Shown here: positions 17,472 to 25,706 of the stretch, piece after piece | Numbering within the stretch: position 1 is the stretch's first letter | Layout: each line of letters begins with the position of its first letter | Assembly: GCF_002885975.1 (NCBI RefSeq) | Contig: NZ_POSP01000001.1 | Span: forward strand, 620,001-684,000 | DNA from: Paucibacter aquatile | Lineage (GTDB): Bacteria > Pseudomonadota > Gammaproteobacteria > Burkholderiales > Burkholderiaceae_C | Direction of reading: 5' to 3' | DNA: 64,000 nt | Made by a program: the position numbers and the translations under genes | The notes under the pieces: generated by a model | The model's database searches: none | What the model was told of the DNA's origin: nothing | Seen by the model: the letters and a program-made list of their open reading frames with translations, nothing else

Positions 17472-18647
17472 ATGAGCCACGCCCTGATTGTGTCCACCGC
17501 CCGCACCCCTCTGGCCAAGAGCTGGAAGGGCGCTTTCAATATGACCCACGGCGCCACCCTGGGCGGCCATGTGGTGCAGGCCGCGGTGGCCCGCGCCGGC
17601 CTCGCGCCCGAGCGGGTCGAGGATGTGCTGATGGGTTGCGCCTTCCCCGAGGGCACGACCGGCGGCAATATCGCCCGCCAGATCGCCCTGCGCGCCGGCC
17701 TGCCGGTCAGCGTCAGCGGCATGACGGTCAACCGCTTTTGCTCCAGCGGCCTGCAAAGCATTGCCCTGGCGGCCCAGCGCATCATGGCCGGCGAGGGCGA
17801 GGTGTTTGTCGCCGGCGGGGTGGAGAGCATCTCCTGCGTGCAAAACGAGATGAACCGCCACATGGCGCATGAGCCCTGGCTGCAACAGCACAAGCCCGAG
17901 CTCTACTGGAGCATGCTGCAGACGGCCGAAACCGTGGCCCAGCGCTACAGCATCAGCCGCGAGCGCATGGACCAGTACGGCGCGCAAAGCCAGCAGCGCG
18001 CCTGCGCCGCCCAGGCGGCCGGGCGCTTTGCCGAGGAGATCGCCCCCATCACCGTGCAGATGGGCGTGGTCGACAAGCTGCGCGGCCTGAGCACGCGGGA
18101 AGTGACGGTCAGCCACGACGAAGGCCTGCGCGAAGGCACCACCTATGAGGGCATCAAGGACCTGCGCAGCGCGCTGCCCGGCGGCCTGGTCTCGGCCGGC
18201 AATGCCAGCCAGTTCTCGGACGGCGCCGGCGCCTGCGTGCTGGTCAGCGAAGCCCTGGCCGCGCGCGAAGGCCTGCAGCCCCTCGGCCGCTTCCTCGGCT
18301 TTGCCGTGGCCGGCTGCGAGCCCGATGAAATGGGCATCGGCCCGGTCTTCGCCGTGCCCAAGGTCTTGCAGCGCCTGGGCCTGACGGTGGACGACATCGA
18401 CCTCTGGGAGCTGAACGAGGCCTTTGCCGTGCAGGTGCTGTACTGCGCCGATCGACTGGGCATTCCGCAGGAGCGGCTCAATGTCAATGGCGGCGCGATT
18501 GCCCTGGGCCACCCCTACGGTGTCTCGGGCCAGCGCATGACCGGCCATGCGCTGCTGGAAGGCCGGCGCCGTGGCGCCAAGCGCATCTGCGTGACCATGT
18601 GCATCGGCGGCGGCATGGGTGCGGCCGGCGTCTTCGAGGTGCTGTGA
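17472..18647 (+). CDS. Acetyl-CoA C-acyltransferase (3-ketoacyl-CoA thiolase)
   Basis: 391 residues, the normal thiolase length. It performs the last, thiolytic step of beta-oxidation. Catalytic signatures are the nucleophile Cys in NRFCSSGLQ, the GHPYGVSG active-site His, and the second Cys in CVTMCIGGGMG. A NEAFAVQ segment is also present. The stop overlaps the start of the acyl-CoA dehydrogenase by one base (TGATG), so translation of the two is coupled. With the upstream bifunctional enzyme it forms a full FadB/FadA-type complex set. Confidence 0.95.
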   Translation: MSHALIVSTARTPLAKSWKGAFNMTHGATLGGHVVQAAVARAGLAPERVEDVLMGCAFPEGTTGGNIARQIALRAGLPVSVSGMTVNRFCSSGLQSIALAAQRIMAGEGEVFVAGGVESISCVQNEMNRHMAHEPWLQQHKPELYWSMLQTAETVAQRYSISRERMDQYGAQSQQRACAAQAAGRFAEEIAPITVQMGVVDKLRGLSTREVTVSHDEGLREGTTYEGIKDLRSALPGGLVSAGNASQFSDGAGACVLVSEALAAREGLQPLGRFLGFAVAGCEPDEMGIGPVFAVPKVLQRLGLTVDDIDLWELNEAFAVQVLYCADRLGIPQERLNVNGGAIALGHPYGVSGQRMTGHALLEGRRRGAKRICVTMCIGGGMGAAGVFEVL

Positions 18648-20458
18648 TGGCTTTGCGTGCCACCCTGGACTTTCTGCTGCGCGACTGGCTGCAGGTCCAG
18701 TCGCTGAGTGAGCGGCCGCGCTTTGCCGAGCATTCGCTGGAGGGCTATGCCGCCGTGCTGGACAGCTGCGAGCGCATCGCCGCCGAGCAGTTCGCGCCGG
18801 CCAACCGTGCCTGCGATGCCGAGGAGCCACGCTTCGACGGCGAGCGTGTGATCCTGCCGGCCTCCACCAAGCAGGCGCTGGATGCCTACATCGCCTCCGG
18901 CATGCTGGCCGCCTCGCAGGACGAGGCCCAGGGCGGCCTGCAGCTGCCCTGCGTGATCGAGACCGCCGCCAATGCCTTTTTCCAGAAGGCCAGTGTGGGC
19001 ATCAGCGGCTATGCCTTGCTGACCGTGGGCAATGCCAATCTGCTGCTGGCCCATGGCAGCGAGCGCCAGCGCGCCGTGTTCGCCCAGCCGCAGCTGCAGG
19101 GCCGTTGGTTCGGCACCATGTGCTTGAGCGAGCCGCAGGCGGGTTCTTCTCTGTCCGACATCCAGACCCGGGCCGTGCCCGATGGCGAGGGCTTTGAGCT
19201 GGACCCCCTGGGCCCGCGCTACCGCCTGCACGGCCACAAGATGTGGATCTCGGCCGGCGAACATGAGCTGAGCGAGAACATCGTCCACCTGGTGCTGGCC
19301 AAGATCCCCGATGCCCAGGGCCGCCTGGTGCCGGGCGCTCGCGGCATCTCGCTCTTCATCGTGCCCAAGCATGGCGTCGATGCCGAAGGCCGCCTGGACG
19401 GCCAGCGCAACGCGGTGGCCCTGGCCGGCCTCAACCACAAGCTGGGTTTCCGTGGGACCAGCAACTGCCTGCTGAATTTTGGCGAAGGCGGGGCAGGGGC
19501 CATCGGCTATCTGGTTGGCCAGCCCGGCGAGGGCCTGCGCTGCATGTTCCACATGATGAACGAGGCGCGCATCGGTGTGGGCCTGGCCGCCACCATGCTG
19601 GGCTATGCCGGTTTTGAAGCCAGCCTGGCCTACGCCCGCCAGCGGCCGCAGGGCCGCAGCCTTGGACTGGGCGGGAAAGATGCGGCGCAGCCGCAGCAGC
19701 TGATCATCGAGCATGCCGACGTCAAGCGCATGCTGCTGGCGCAGAAGAGCTATGTCGAGGGCGCGCTGGCGCTGGAGCTGTTCTGCGCGCGCCTGGTCGA
19801 TGAGCAAAAGACCGGGGCGCCGGAAGCGGCGGCCGAGGCGGCGCAGCTGCTCGAGGTCTTGATTCCCATCGCCAAGAGCTGGCCCAGCGAATGGTGCCTG
19901 GAGGCCAACAGCCTGGCCATCCAGGTGCTGGGCGGTGCCGGCTACACGCGCGATTTTCCGGTCGAGCAATATTGGCGCGACAACCGCCTGAACATGATCC
20001 ACGAGGGCACGCACGGCATCCATGGCCTGGACCTGCTGGGACGCAAGGTGGTGCTGAATGGCGGCCAGGCCTTGCGCGTGCTGGTCGCGCGCATCAACCG
20101 CACGGTCGAGGCCGCCCTGCAGCGGCCGGCCCTGGCGGCCCAGGCCAATCAGCTGGCGGCCGCCCTGGCTCAGCTGGGCCGGGCCAGCAAGGCCGCCTGG
20201 GCCACGGGCGAGCCCGAGGTGGCCCTGGCCAATGCCACACCGTATCTGCAGGCTTTTGGCCACGGGGTGCTGGCCTGGTTGTGGCTGGATGTCACACTGG
20301 CGCTGGACGATGCAGCGGTGAGCTCGGACTTCGCGCAAGGCAAGCGTGCCGCCGCAGCGTATTTCTATCGTTATGAGCTGCCCAAGATCGGCGCCTGGCT
20401 GGCCGTGGTCGAGAGCCGCGAGCCGCTGTGCCGCGAGATGCAGGACGGGTGGTTCTGA
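18647..20458 (+). CDS. Acyl-CoA dehydrogenase, DmdC-like long form
   Basis: 603 residues. An FAD-dependent dehydrogenase that opens beta-oxidation. Core motifs are MCLSEPQAGSSLSDIQTRA (FAD/substrate), HKMWISAGEHEL, NEARIGVGLAATML and VLGGAGYTRDFPVEQYWRDN, with the likely catalytic Glu in MIHEGTHGIHGLDLLGRKV. It has the N-terminal extension and C-terminal helical domain of the roughly 600-residue DmdC/FadE-like class, not the 380-residue short form. The chain length of its substrate cannot be judged. The ATG at 18647 overlaps the thiolase stop by one base. Confidence 0.93.
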   Translation: MALRATLDFLLRDWLQVQSLSERPRFAEHSLEGYAAVLDSCERIAAEQFAPANRACDAEEPRFDGERVILPASTKQALDAYIASGMLAASQDEAQGGLQLPCVIETAANAFFQKASVGISGYALLTVGNANLLLAHGSERQRAVFAQPQLQGRWFGTMCLSEPQAGSSLSDIQTRAVPDGEGFELDPLGPRYRLHGHKMWISAGEHELSENIVHLVLAKIPDAQGRLVPGARGISLFIVPKHGVDAEGRLDGQRNAVALAGLNHKLGFRGTSNCLLNFGEGGAGAIGYLVGQPGEGLRCMFHMMNEARIGVGLAATMLGYAGFEASLAYARQRPQGRSLGLGGKDAAQPQQLIIEHADVKRMLLAQKSYVEGALALELFCARLVDEQKTGAPEAAAEAAQLLEVLIPIAKSWPSEWCLEANSLAIQVLGGAGYTRDFPVEQYWRDNRLNMIHEGTHGIHGLDLLGRKVVLNGGQALRVLVARINRTVEAALQRPALAAQANQLAAALAQLGRASKAAWATGEPEVALANATPYLQAFGHGVLAWLWLDVTLALDDAAVSSDFAQGKRAAAAYFYRYELPKIGAWLAVVESREPLCREMQDGWF

Positions 20459-20478
20459 GCCGGGGAGGGCTCGCCCAG

Positions 20479-20718
20479 ATGGAGGAGCACAAAGACCGAT
20501 CGGAACGCCCGCCGCCGCGCTGGCTGGGCCATGTCGAAGCGCTGATCTGGGTCTTGATCTACGGCGGCCTGCTGGCCGTCATCCTGGGGGTGTTCTTGAT
20601 GAAGCAGGGCCTGAGCGATGCCGAGCTGCTGGGCTGGATCCTGGCGATCAAAGGCGGCGCGGCGGTGGTGATCGGCGCGCTGATGATCTGGATCCGTTCG
20701 CGCTGGGGTAAGAAGTGA
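20479..20718 (+). CDS. Small two-helix membrane protein of the beta-oxidation operon
   Basis: 79 residues. A charged N-terminus (MEEHKDRSERPPPRW) precedes two predicted membrane helices, ALIWVLIYGGLLAVILGVF and a second ending ALMIWIRSRW, with a short acidic turn between them. A GGGGAGGG ribosome site lies about 10 bases before the ATG, and the gene starts 20 bp after the dehydrogenase stop. I do not recognise a family beyond hypothetical membrane proteins found after acyl-CoA dehydrogenase genes. A role in anchoring the enzymes at the membrane is only a guess. Confidence 0.7.
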   Translation: MEEHKDRSERPPPRWLGHVEALIWVLIYGGLLAVILGVFLMKQGLSDAELLGWILAIKGGAAVVIGALMIWIRSRWGKK

Positions 20719-20789
20719 AGGGGTGAACAGGTGAACGGGTGAAAATGCTGGGGCCCATTCACTGGTTCACCTGTTCACCCGTTCACTCA
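20715..20789. repeat. Inverted arrays of the 8-bp repeat, copy 2
   Basis: Four octamers in one orientation at 20715-20746 (GTGAAGGG, GTGAACAG, GTGAACGG, GTGAAAAT) and four inverted at 20758-20789 (TTCACTGG, TTCACCTG, TTCACCCG, TTCACTCA), around an 11-base spacer. The 29-base arms match at about 26 positions, so a long hairpin is possible. The first octamer overlaps the stop codon of the small membrane protein, and the array ends 12 bases before the thioesterase ATG. Confidence 0.88.
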
Positions 20790-20801
20790 TCCTCCACGGC
20801 C

Positions 20802-21251
20802 ATGCCTCTTCAATTCCCCGTCCACATCCCCTTTGTCGAACAGCTGGGCCTGGAGCTGCACAGCATGGGCGACGGCCAGGCCGAGCTGCGGGTGGATCTC
20901 TCCGAGGGTCATCTGAACAGCTGGGAGGTGGCCCATGGCGGCGTGCTCATGACCATGCTGGACGTGGCCATGGCCCATGCGGCGCGCAGCATCCACATGA
21001 AGGCCGAGGGCATGGGCCCGGGTGTGGTGACGGTGGAGATGAAGACCTCCTTCATGCGCCCCGGCGAAGGCGAGTTGCGCGCCCTGGGTAAGCTGCTGCA
21101 CCGCTCCACCACCATGGCGTTTTGCGAGGGTTCCATCCTCGGCGAGGATGGCCAGCTGGTGGCCCATGCCACCGCCACCTTCAAATACTTGCGTGCCCTG
21201 CCTAGCCGCGGCCGCGCGCTCAAGCCCCTGCAGCGACGCGAGGCCGACTGA
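20802..21251 (+). CDS. PaaI-family hotdog-fold thioesterase
   Basis: 149 residues. Hotdog-fold thioesterase of the PaaI/YbgC class. It has the typical NSWEVAHGGVLMTMLDVAMAHAA helix with a HGG motif and the VTVEMKTSFMRPGEGELRALG strand region. It would release free acids from acyl-CoA, fitting the end of a beta-oxidation cluster. The ATG at 20802 is preferred; an upstream in-frame start would translate the octamer array. It is separated from the operon only by octamer array 2, which might end or attenuate transcription. Confidence 0.9.
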   Translation: MPLQFPVHIPFVEQLGLELHSMGDGQAELRVDLSEGHLNSWEVAHGGVLMTMLDVAMAHAARSIHMKAEGMGPGVVTVEMKTSFMRPGEGELRALGKLLHRSTTMAFCEGSILGEDGQLVAHATATFKYLRALPSRGRALKPLQRREAD

Positions 21252-21258
21252 GCCGGGC

Positions 21259-22254
21259 TCAAGGCGGCAGCCACAGGCGCGAGTCCTCCGGCGGCAGTCC
21301 GGGCGGCAAGGGCGCGTCGATTTCCAGAATGGTGCGCGAGCCCAGCTGCGCCCGCCGGGCGATGGCCTGGAAATGCTGGCGGAACAGGGCGGCGAAACTG
21401 CCATCGGCCTGAGCCAGGGCCAGGCCGCGCTCCATGCGCTGGCGCAAGGCCGCGCGGTCTTTGCGGAACAGGTAGTAGACCGGGAAGCGGTAGTGCAGGG
21501 CCAGGCGGGGTTCGACCATCAGCTGGTCCAGCTGCGGGTTGGCCTCCAGCTCAGCCCAGGCCTCGTGCAGGCCGCGGTGGAAATACTGGAAGCGCCCGCT
21601 CTGCAACATCGCCAGCAAGGACTGACCCTGGGCGACGCCGACCACCGGCAGCTGGTTGCGCTCGAACAGGGCGAAATCGGCCCACTGACGGCCAAAGCCG
21701 CCGGTCAGCTGGCGCAGGCCGGCCAGGTCGCGCACGGCGGCGAAACGGGCCTGGTCTTTCTTGTGGATCAGCAGCAGACGATAGCCCAGCATGCCCTGGT
21801 GCAGGTCAAACGGGATGGCGCTGAACTCACGCAGCAGCGCGGCCTGCGGCGGCAGGTAGACCAGATCGACCAGGCCCTGGCGCAGCAGGCCCAGGCAGCG
21901 CTCCTGGGTCGGGTCCGGGCCTGGGGCGTAGGGGCGCAGCTCGGTGCGCTCGCCGGGCGCAGCGGTGCGCGCCAGCAGCAGGCGTGTCAGGGCCATGCGG
22001 TAGGCGTAGCGCTGCGGGTCGGCCTGGCAGAGGGTCAGAACTTGTGGCTCGGTGCCGCTTCGGGCATCTGCTTTCGCCGCGGCCAGTGCATGGCCGGGGC
22101 CGGCCTGCGCGCAGCTCAGCATGAGGGCCAGCAGCAAGGCCCTCGTTCCGCCGATCAACCAGGCGAGGCCGGCTGACCGGCCCGCCCCGCGTCGCCCGCC
22201 AGGGGCTGGGCAGAGGCTCACGTGTGGGGTGCTTTTCTTCTTCGCAAGGGCCAC
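21259..22254 (-). CDS. Periplasmic substrate-binding-like protein (SBP family 3 style)
   Basis: 331 residues from a GTG at 22254. A long basic N-terminus precedes a hydrophobic segment (ALLLALMLSCAQAGPGHALA) that looks like a signal peptide. The mature part has the bilobal solute-binding pattern: LTLCQADPQRYAYRMAL, GLVDLVYLPPQAALLREFSA, YRLLLIHKKDQARFAAVRDLAG, LLAMLQSGRFQYF and RKDRAALRQRMERGLALAQADGSFAALF. No ABC permease or ATPase is nearby. It lies 23 bp downstream of a chemoreceptor gene on the same strand, so a role as sensor or chemotaxis ligand carrier is possible. The start codon is uncertain. Confidence 0.7.
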   Translation of the reverse strand: MALAKKKSTPHVSLCPAPGGRRGAGRSAGLAWLIGGTRALLLALMLSCAQAGPGHALAAAKADARSGTEPQVLTLCQADPQRYAYRMALTRLLLARTAAPGERTELRPYAPGPDPTQERCLGLLRQGLVDLVYLPPQAALLREFSAIPFDLHQGMLGYRLLLIHKKDQARFAAVRDLAGLRQLTGGFGRQWADFALFERNQLPVVGVAQGQSLLAMLQSGRFQYFHRGLHEAWAELEANPQLDQLMVEPRLALHYRFPVYYLFRKDRAALRQRMERGLALAQADGSFAALFRQHFQAIARRAQLGSRTILEIDAPLPPGLPPEDSRLWLPP

Positions 22255-22277
22255 GCGCCCTGCGTGGCCGCAGGCCT

Positions 22278-23831
22278 TCAGCGCAGCTTGAACACCGCGA
22301 CCGCTTGCACCAGCTGGGCCGCCTGCAGGCGCAGGCTCTCGGCCGCAGCGGCCGATTCCTCCACCAGGGCAGCGTTCTGCTGGGTCACCTTGTCCATCTG
22401 GGTGACGGCCTCGCCGACCTGGGCGATGCCCGAGCTCTGCTCGCTGCTGGCGGCGCTGATCTCGCCGACGATGTCGCTGACGCGCTTGATGGCGCCGACG
22501 ATCTCGGTCATGGTGGTGCCGGCGCGGTCCACCAGCACCGTGCCTTGCTCGACGCGCTCGACGCTGGCGCTGATCAGGGTCTTGATTTCCTTGGCCGCAT
22601 CGGCGCTGCGCTGTGCGAGGTTGCGCACCTCGCTGGCCACCACGGCGAAGCCCCGACCTTGCTCGCCGGCACGCGCGGCTTCCACGGCGGCGTTCAGGGC
22701 CAGGATGTTGGTCTGGAAGGCAATGCCGTCGATCACGCTGATGATGTCGGCGATCTTCTTGGAGCTGTCGTTGATGCCGCGCATGGTCTCCACGACCTCG
22801 CCCACCACATCACCGCCGCGGGTGGCGATCTGCGAAGCACCGAGCGCCAGCTGATTGGCCTGCTTGGCGTTGTCGGCGTTGTTGCGCACGGTCGAGCCCA
22901 GCTCGTCCATGGTGGCGGCGGTCTCTTCCAGGGCGCTGGCCTGCTCTTCGGTGCGCTGGCTCAGGTCGGCATTGCCCTGGGCGATCTCGCCGGCGCCGGT
23001 GGCCACGCTTTCGGAGTTGTCACGCACATGGGTGACGATTTCCTGCAGGCGGCGGCGCATGGCTTCCAGGGCCTGCACCAGCTGGGCGGTTTCATCGCGG
23101 CCCTCGGCTTGCAGTACCACGGTCATGTCGCCCTCGCTCATGCGCTGGGCGCCTTCCATGGCGCGCGCCAGCGGGGCGGTGACATGGCGGCTGATGCCCA
23201 GCCCCAAGCCCACGCCGGCCATCACGCCCAGCACGATCAGCACCACGGTCGTGTTGCGGCTGCTTTGGTAGAGCGAGTCGTTGTCGTCCGACAGGGTCTT
23301 GGCTTCTTCTTCCTTGAGTCGGGTCAGGGCGGTCAGGGTTTGGTCGACCAAGCTGCCCTGGGGGGTCAGGTCGGATTTGACGAACTTGATGGCTTCGTTG
23401 GAGCCGGCCAGCTCGGTCACGCTGATGCGTTTGATCATCTCCTGGGCCACCTGCTGGTCCTTCTCCCACTGGCTGCGCAAGGTGGCCAGGCCGGCCTTGC
23501 CCTTGTCGCTGGTGTAGAGCTTGCCGGCTTGTTCCAGCAGATCGTTGGTTTGCTTGCGCGATTCGTTCATCAGGCCGATGGCGCGTTCGCGCTCGGCGGC
23601 GTCGGTGGCCAGGATGGCGTCGCGCACGGCCACCACGGCCTGCAGGCGGCGCACATTGGCCTCCTTGGTCAGCGACAGGCCGAGCAGCTCGCGCTCGTAG
23701 AGCGCGGTGTCGGCGTCGTTGATGCGTTTCATATTGCCGATGGCCACCGTGCCGATGACGGCACCGATCAGGGCAACCGCCGTGAAGGCGCTCACCAGCT
23801 TGGTGGAAATCTTGTAGTCGGACAGCTGCAT
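22278..23831 (-). CDS. Methyl-accepting chemotaxis protein, 4HB-type sensor
   Basis: 517 residues. The N-terminal membrane helix (KLVSAFTAVALIGAVIGTV) is followed by a periplasmic four-helix-bundle sensor at residues about 35-190. A second membrane helix (VLIVLGVMAGVGLGLGI), a HAMP domain, and a signalling domain with the conserved hairpin tip IDGIAFQTNILALNAAVEAA and GFAVVASEVRNLA follow. It ends ...VAVFKLR and lacks an obvious CheR-binding pentapeptide. A GGAGA ribosome site lies 9 bases upstream. A sigma-28-type promoter at 23985-24011 points to co-regulation with flagellar genes. The next gene downstream is a substrate-binding-like protein. Confidence 0.95.
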   Translation of the reverse strand: MQLSDYKISTKLVSAFTAVALIGAVIGTVAIGNMKRINDADTALYERELLGLSLTKEANVRRLQAVVAVRDAILATDAAERERAIGLMNESRKQTNDLLEQAGKLYTSDKGKAGLATLRSQWEKDQQVAQEMIKRISVTELAGSNEAIKFVKSDLTPQGSLVDQTLTALTRLKEEEAKTLSDDNDSLYQSSRNTTVVLIVLGVMAGVGLGLGISRHVTAPLARAMEGAQRMSEGDMTVVLQAEGRDETAQLVQALEAMRRRLQEIVTHVRDNSESVATGAGEIAQGNADLSQRTEEQASALEETAATMDELGSTVRNNADNAKQANQLALGASQIATRGGDVVGEVVETMRGINDSSKKIADIISVIDGIAFQTNILALNAAVEAARAGEQGRGFAVVASEVRNLAQRSADAAKEIKTLISASVERVEQGTVLVDRAGTTMTEIVGAIKRVSDIVGEISAASSEQSSGIAQVGEAVTQMDKVTQQNAALVEESAAAAESLRLQAAQLVQAVAVFKLR

Positions 23832-23984
23832 GATGAGTGGTTCTCCATGGCCCAGCGCCGCGACATGCGGGGCTGAACCGGGTTGGACGTGTTGACGGGA
23901 AACGGGCTTGATCTGGCCTCTTGAGTTCCACCCTGGATCTACCTGGCGCCCGAGTCCACGCGTGGACAGGGACGCATCGTTCGT

Positions 23985-24011
23985 TTATCGGCCCGTGCCC
24001 GAGGAGCTTGA
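23985..24011 (-). promoter_or_regulatory. Sigma-28 (FliA)-type promoter for the chemoreceptor gene
   Basis: On the minus strand TCAAGCTC (24011-24004), exactly 11 bases, then GCCGATAA (23992-23985). The FliA consensus is TAAAGTTT-N11-GCCGATAA; the -10 element matches perfectly. It would give a leader of about 145 bases before the ATG at 23831. Confidence 0.75.
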
Positions 24012-24104
24012 GCGGCTTTTGCGTCGGCGCCGGGCAGGGCAGGGCGCCTCGTGGTCGAATGCGGGCCTAGAACCTGTGACACAAGCCAATCGGAGTCCTT
24101 CCCC

Positions 24105-25130
24105 ATGATTCGCAACCGCCAAATCCTTCTGGCCTCCCGCCCCCAGGGCGAGGCCGGCCTGGACAACTTCAGCCTCGTCGAGCAGGACCTGCCCGGCCCC
24201 GAGGAGCTGGCTGAAGGCCAGGTGCTGGTGCGCAACCATTTCCTGAGCCTGGATCCGTATATGCGCGGCCGCATGAACGACAGCAAGAGCTACGCCGCCC
24301 CTCAGCCCCTGGGCGCGGTGATGCTGGGCGGCACGGCCGGCGAGGTGATTGCTTCGCGCAACCCGGCCTTCCAGGCCGGGGATTCGGTGGTGGGCATGGG
24401 TGGCTGGCAGGAGCATTTCGTGGTCGACGCCAGCCAGCGCGGCGTGCTCAACAAGGTGGACACCCGCCACATCCCGCTCTCGGCCTACCTCGGTGCCGTG
24501 GGCATGCCGGGCGTGACCGCCTGGTACGGCCTGACCCAGATCATTCGCCCCAAAGCCGGTGAGACCGTGGTGGTCAGTGCCGCCAGCGGCGCCGTGGGCT
24601 CGGTGGTGGGCCAGCTGGCCAAGGCGCGTGGCGCGCGGGCCGTGGGCCTGGCCGGCGGGGCGGAGAAATGCCGCTACGTGGTCGAGGAACTGGGCTTTGA
24701 TGCCTGCATCGATTACCGCCAGCACCCCGACCTGGCCTCGCTCTCGCAAGCGCTCAAGGCTGCCTGCCCGGACGGCATCGATGGCCACTTCGAGAACGTC
24801 GGCGGCCTCATCCTCGACGCCGTGCTGCTGCGCGCCAATGCCTTCAGCCGCGTCGCCATGTGCGGCATGATTTCCGGCTACAACGGCGAGCCCATCCCGC
24901 TGCAATACCCGCAGCTCATCCTGACCAACCGCATGAAGGTCGAGGGGTTCATCGTCAGCGAGCACATGGAGCTCTGGCCCGAGGCGCTCAAGGAACTGGG
25001 CGGCCTGGTCGCCACTGGCCGGCTCAAGTTCCGCGAGTCGGTGGCGCAGGGCCTGGAGGCGGCGCCCGAGGCCTTCCTCGGCCTGCTCAAAGGCCGCAAC
25101 TTCGGCAAACAGCTGGTGAAGTTGGTCTGA
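24105..25130 (+). CDS. NADP-dependent medium-chain oxidoreductase (CurA/YncB-like)
   Basis: 341 residues. Zinc-independent MDR-family 2-alkenal/curcumin-type reductase. Motifs include NHFLSLDPYMRGRMNDSKSYA, the NADP-binding VVVSAASGAVGSVVGQLAK (AxxGxxG), and HFENVGGLILDAVL. The C-terminus EAFLGLLKGRNFGKQLVKL is typical of this group. A CGGAG ribosome site lies about 9 bases upstream of the ATG at 24105. The stop overlaps the next start by one base (TGATG), so it is translationally coupled with the acetyltransferase gene. Confidence 0.92.
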   Translation: MIRNRQILLASRPQGEAGLDNFSLVEQDLPGPEELAEGQVLVRNHFLSLDPYMRGRMNDSKSYAAPQPLGAVMLGGTAGEVIASRNPAFQAGDSVVGMGGWQEHFVVDASQRGVLNKVDTRHIPLSAYLGAVGMPGVTAWYGLTQIIRPKAGETVVVSAASGAVGSVVGQLAKARGARAVGLAGGAEKCRYVVEELGFDACIDYRQHPDLASLSQALKAACPDGIDGHFENVGGLILDAVLLRANAFSRVAMCGMISGYNGEPIPLQYPQLILTNRMKVEGFIVSEHMELWPEALKELGGLVATGRLKFRESVAQGLEAAPEAFLGLLKGRNFGKQLVKLV

Positions 25131-25627
25131 TGGCGGGCGGTACGCAATTGCGCTGGCGCTGCCTGCCCTTCGAGGGCTTGAGCGTCCACGAGCTCTACGC
25201 AGCCCTGGCCCTGCGCGCCCAGGTTTTTGTGCTGGAGCAGGACTGCGTCTACCTGGATCTGGACGGCCATGACCCGGCGGTTTTGCACCTGCTGGGCCAG
25301 GCGGCCCACAGCGATGCGGTGCTGGCCTATGCCCGCCTGGTGCCGCCCGGCACCAAGGGCCCCAGCCAGACCCAGCCCATGATCGGCCGGGTGGTCACGG
25401 CGCCGGCGGCGCGTGGCCGTGGCGCCGGCCGGGCGCTGATGGAGCAGGCCTTGCGCGCCTGCGCCGAGCGCTGGCCCGGCCAGTCGGTGGAGATCCAGGC
25501 GCAGAGCTATTTGCGCGCCTTCTATGCCAGCCTGGGCTTTGTCGCCACCTCGGCGCCCTACCTGGACGACGACATCGAGCACATCGATATGCGGCGGGAA
25601 TTCAAGGCCGATTTCACGGCGAATTGA
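25130..25627 (+). CDS. elaA: GNAT acetyltransferase, ElaA family
   Basis: 165 residues. The ElaA pattern is clear: LSVHELYAALALRAQVFVLEQDCVYLDLDGHD, then IGRVVTAPAARGRGAGRALME (acetyl-CoA P-loop RGRGAG), and a C-terminal FYASLGFVATSAPYLDDDIEH. ElaA proteins are GNAT N-acyltransferases whose substrate is not established. The ATG at 25130 overlaps the oxidoreductase stop by one base. Confidence 0.92.
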   Translation: MAGGTQLRWRCLPFEGLSVHELYAALALRAQVFVLEQDCVYLDLDGHDPAVLHLLGQAAHSDAVLAYARLVPPGTKGPSQTQPMIGRVVTAPAARGRGAGRALMEQALRACAERWPGQSVEIQAQSYLRAFYASLGFVATSAPYLDDDIEHIDMRREFKADFTAN

Positions 25628-25706
25628 GGGAAAACCCGAGGTTGGAGCCGCGCAATCTGGCACACTCCCGCCCCAGCTCCGAATTTGCCCGTTCAACCGT
25701 TCATTC

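Noticed and set aside
15279..18830. 1183-codon minus-strand open frame
   Set aside because: It is the shadow of the hydratase/dehydrogenase and thiolase genes; the protein is Gly/Ala/His/Gln-rich without domains, a usual effect of high GC.
23971..23984. Half match to the GAACGATCGTTC palindrome (CATCGTTC) near the chemoreceptor promoter
   Set aside because: Only one half-site is kept and the other arm has three mismatches, so it is not a convincing operator.
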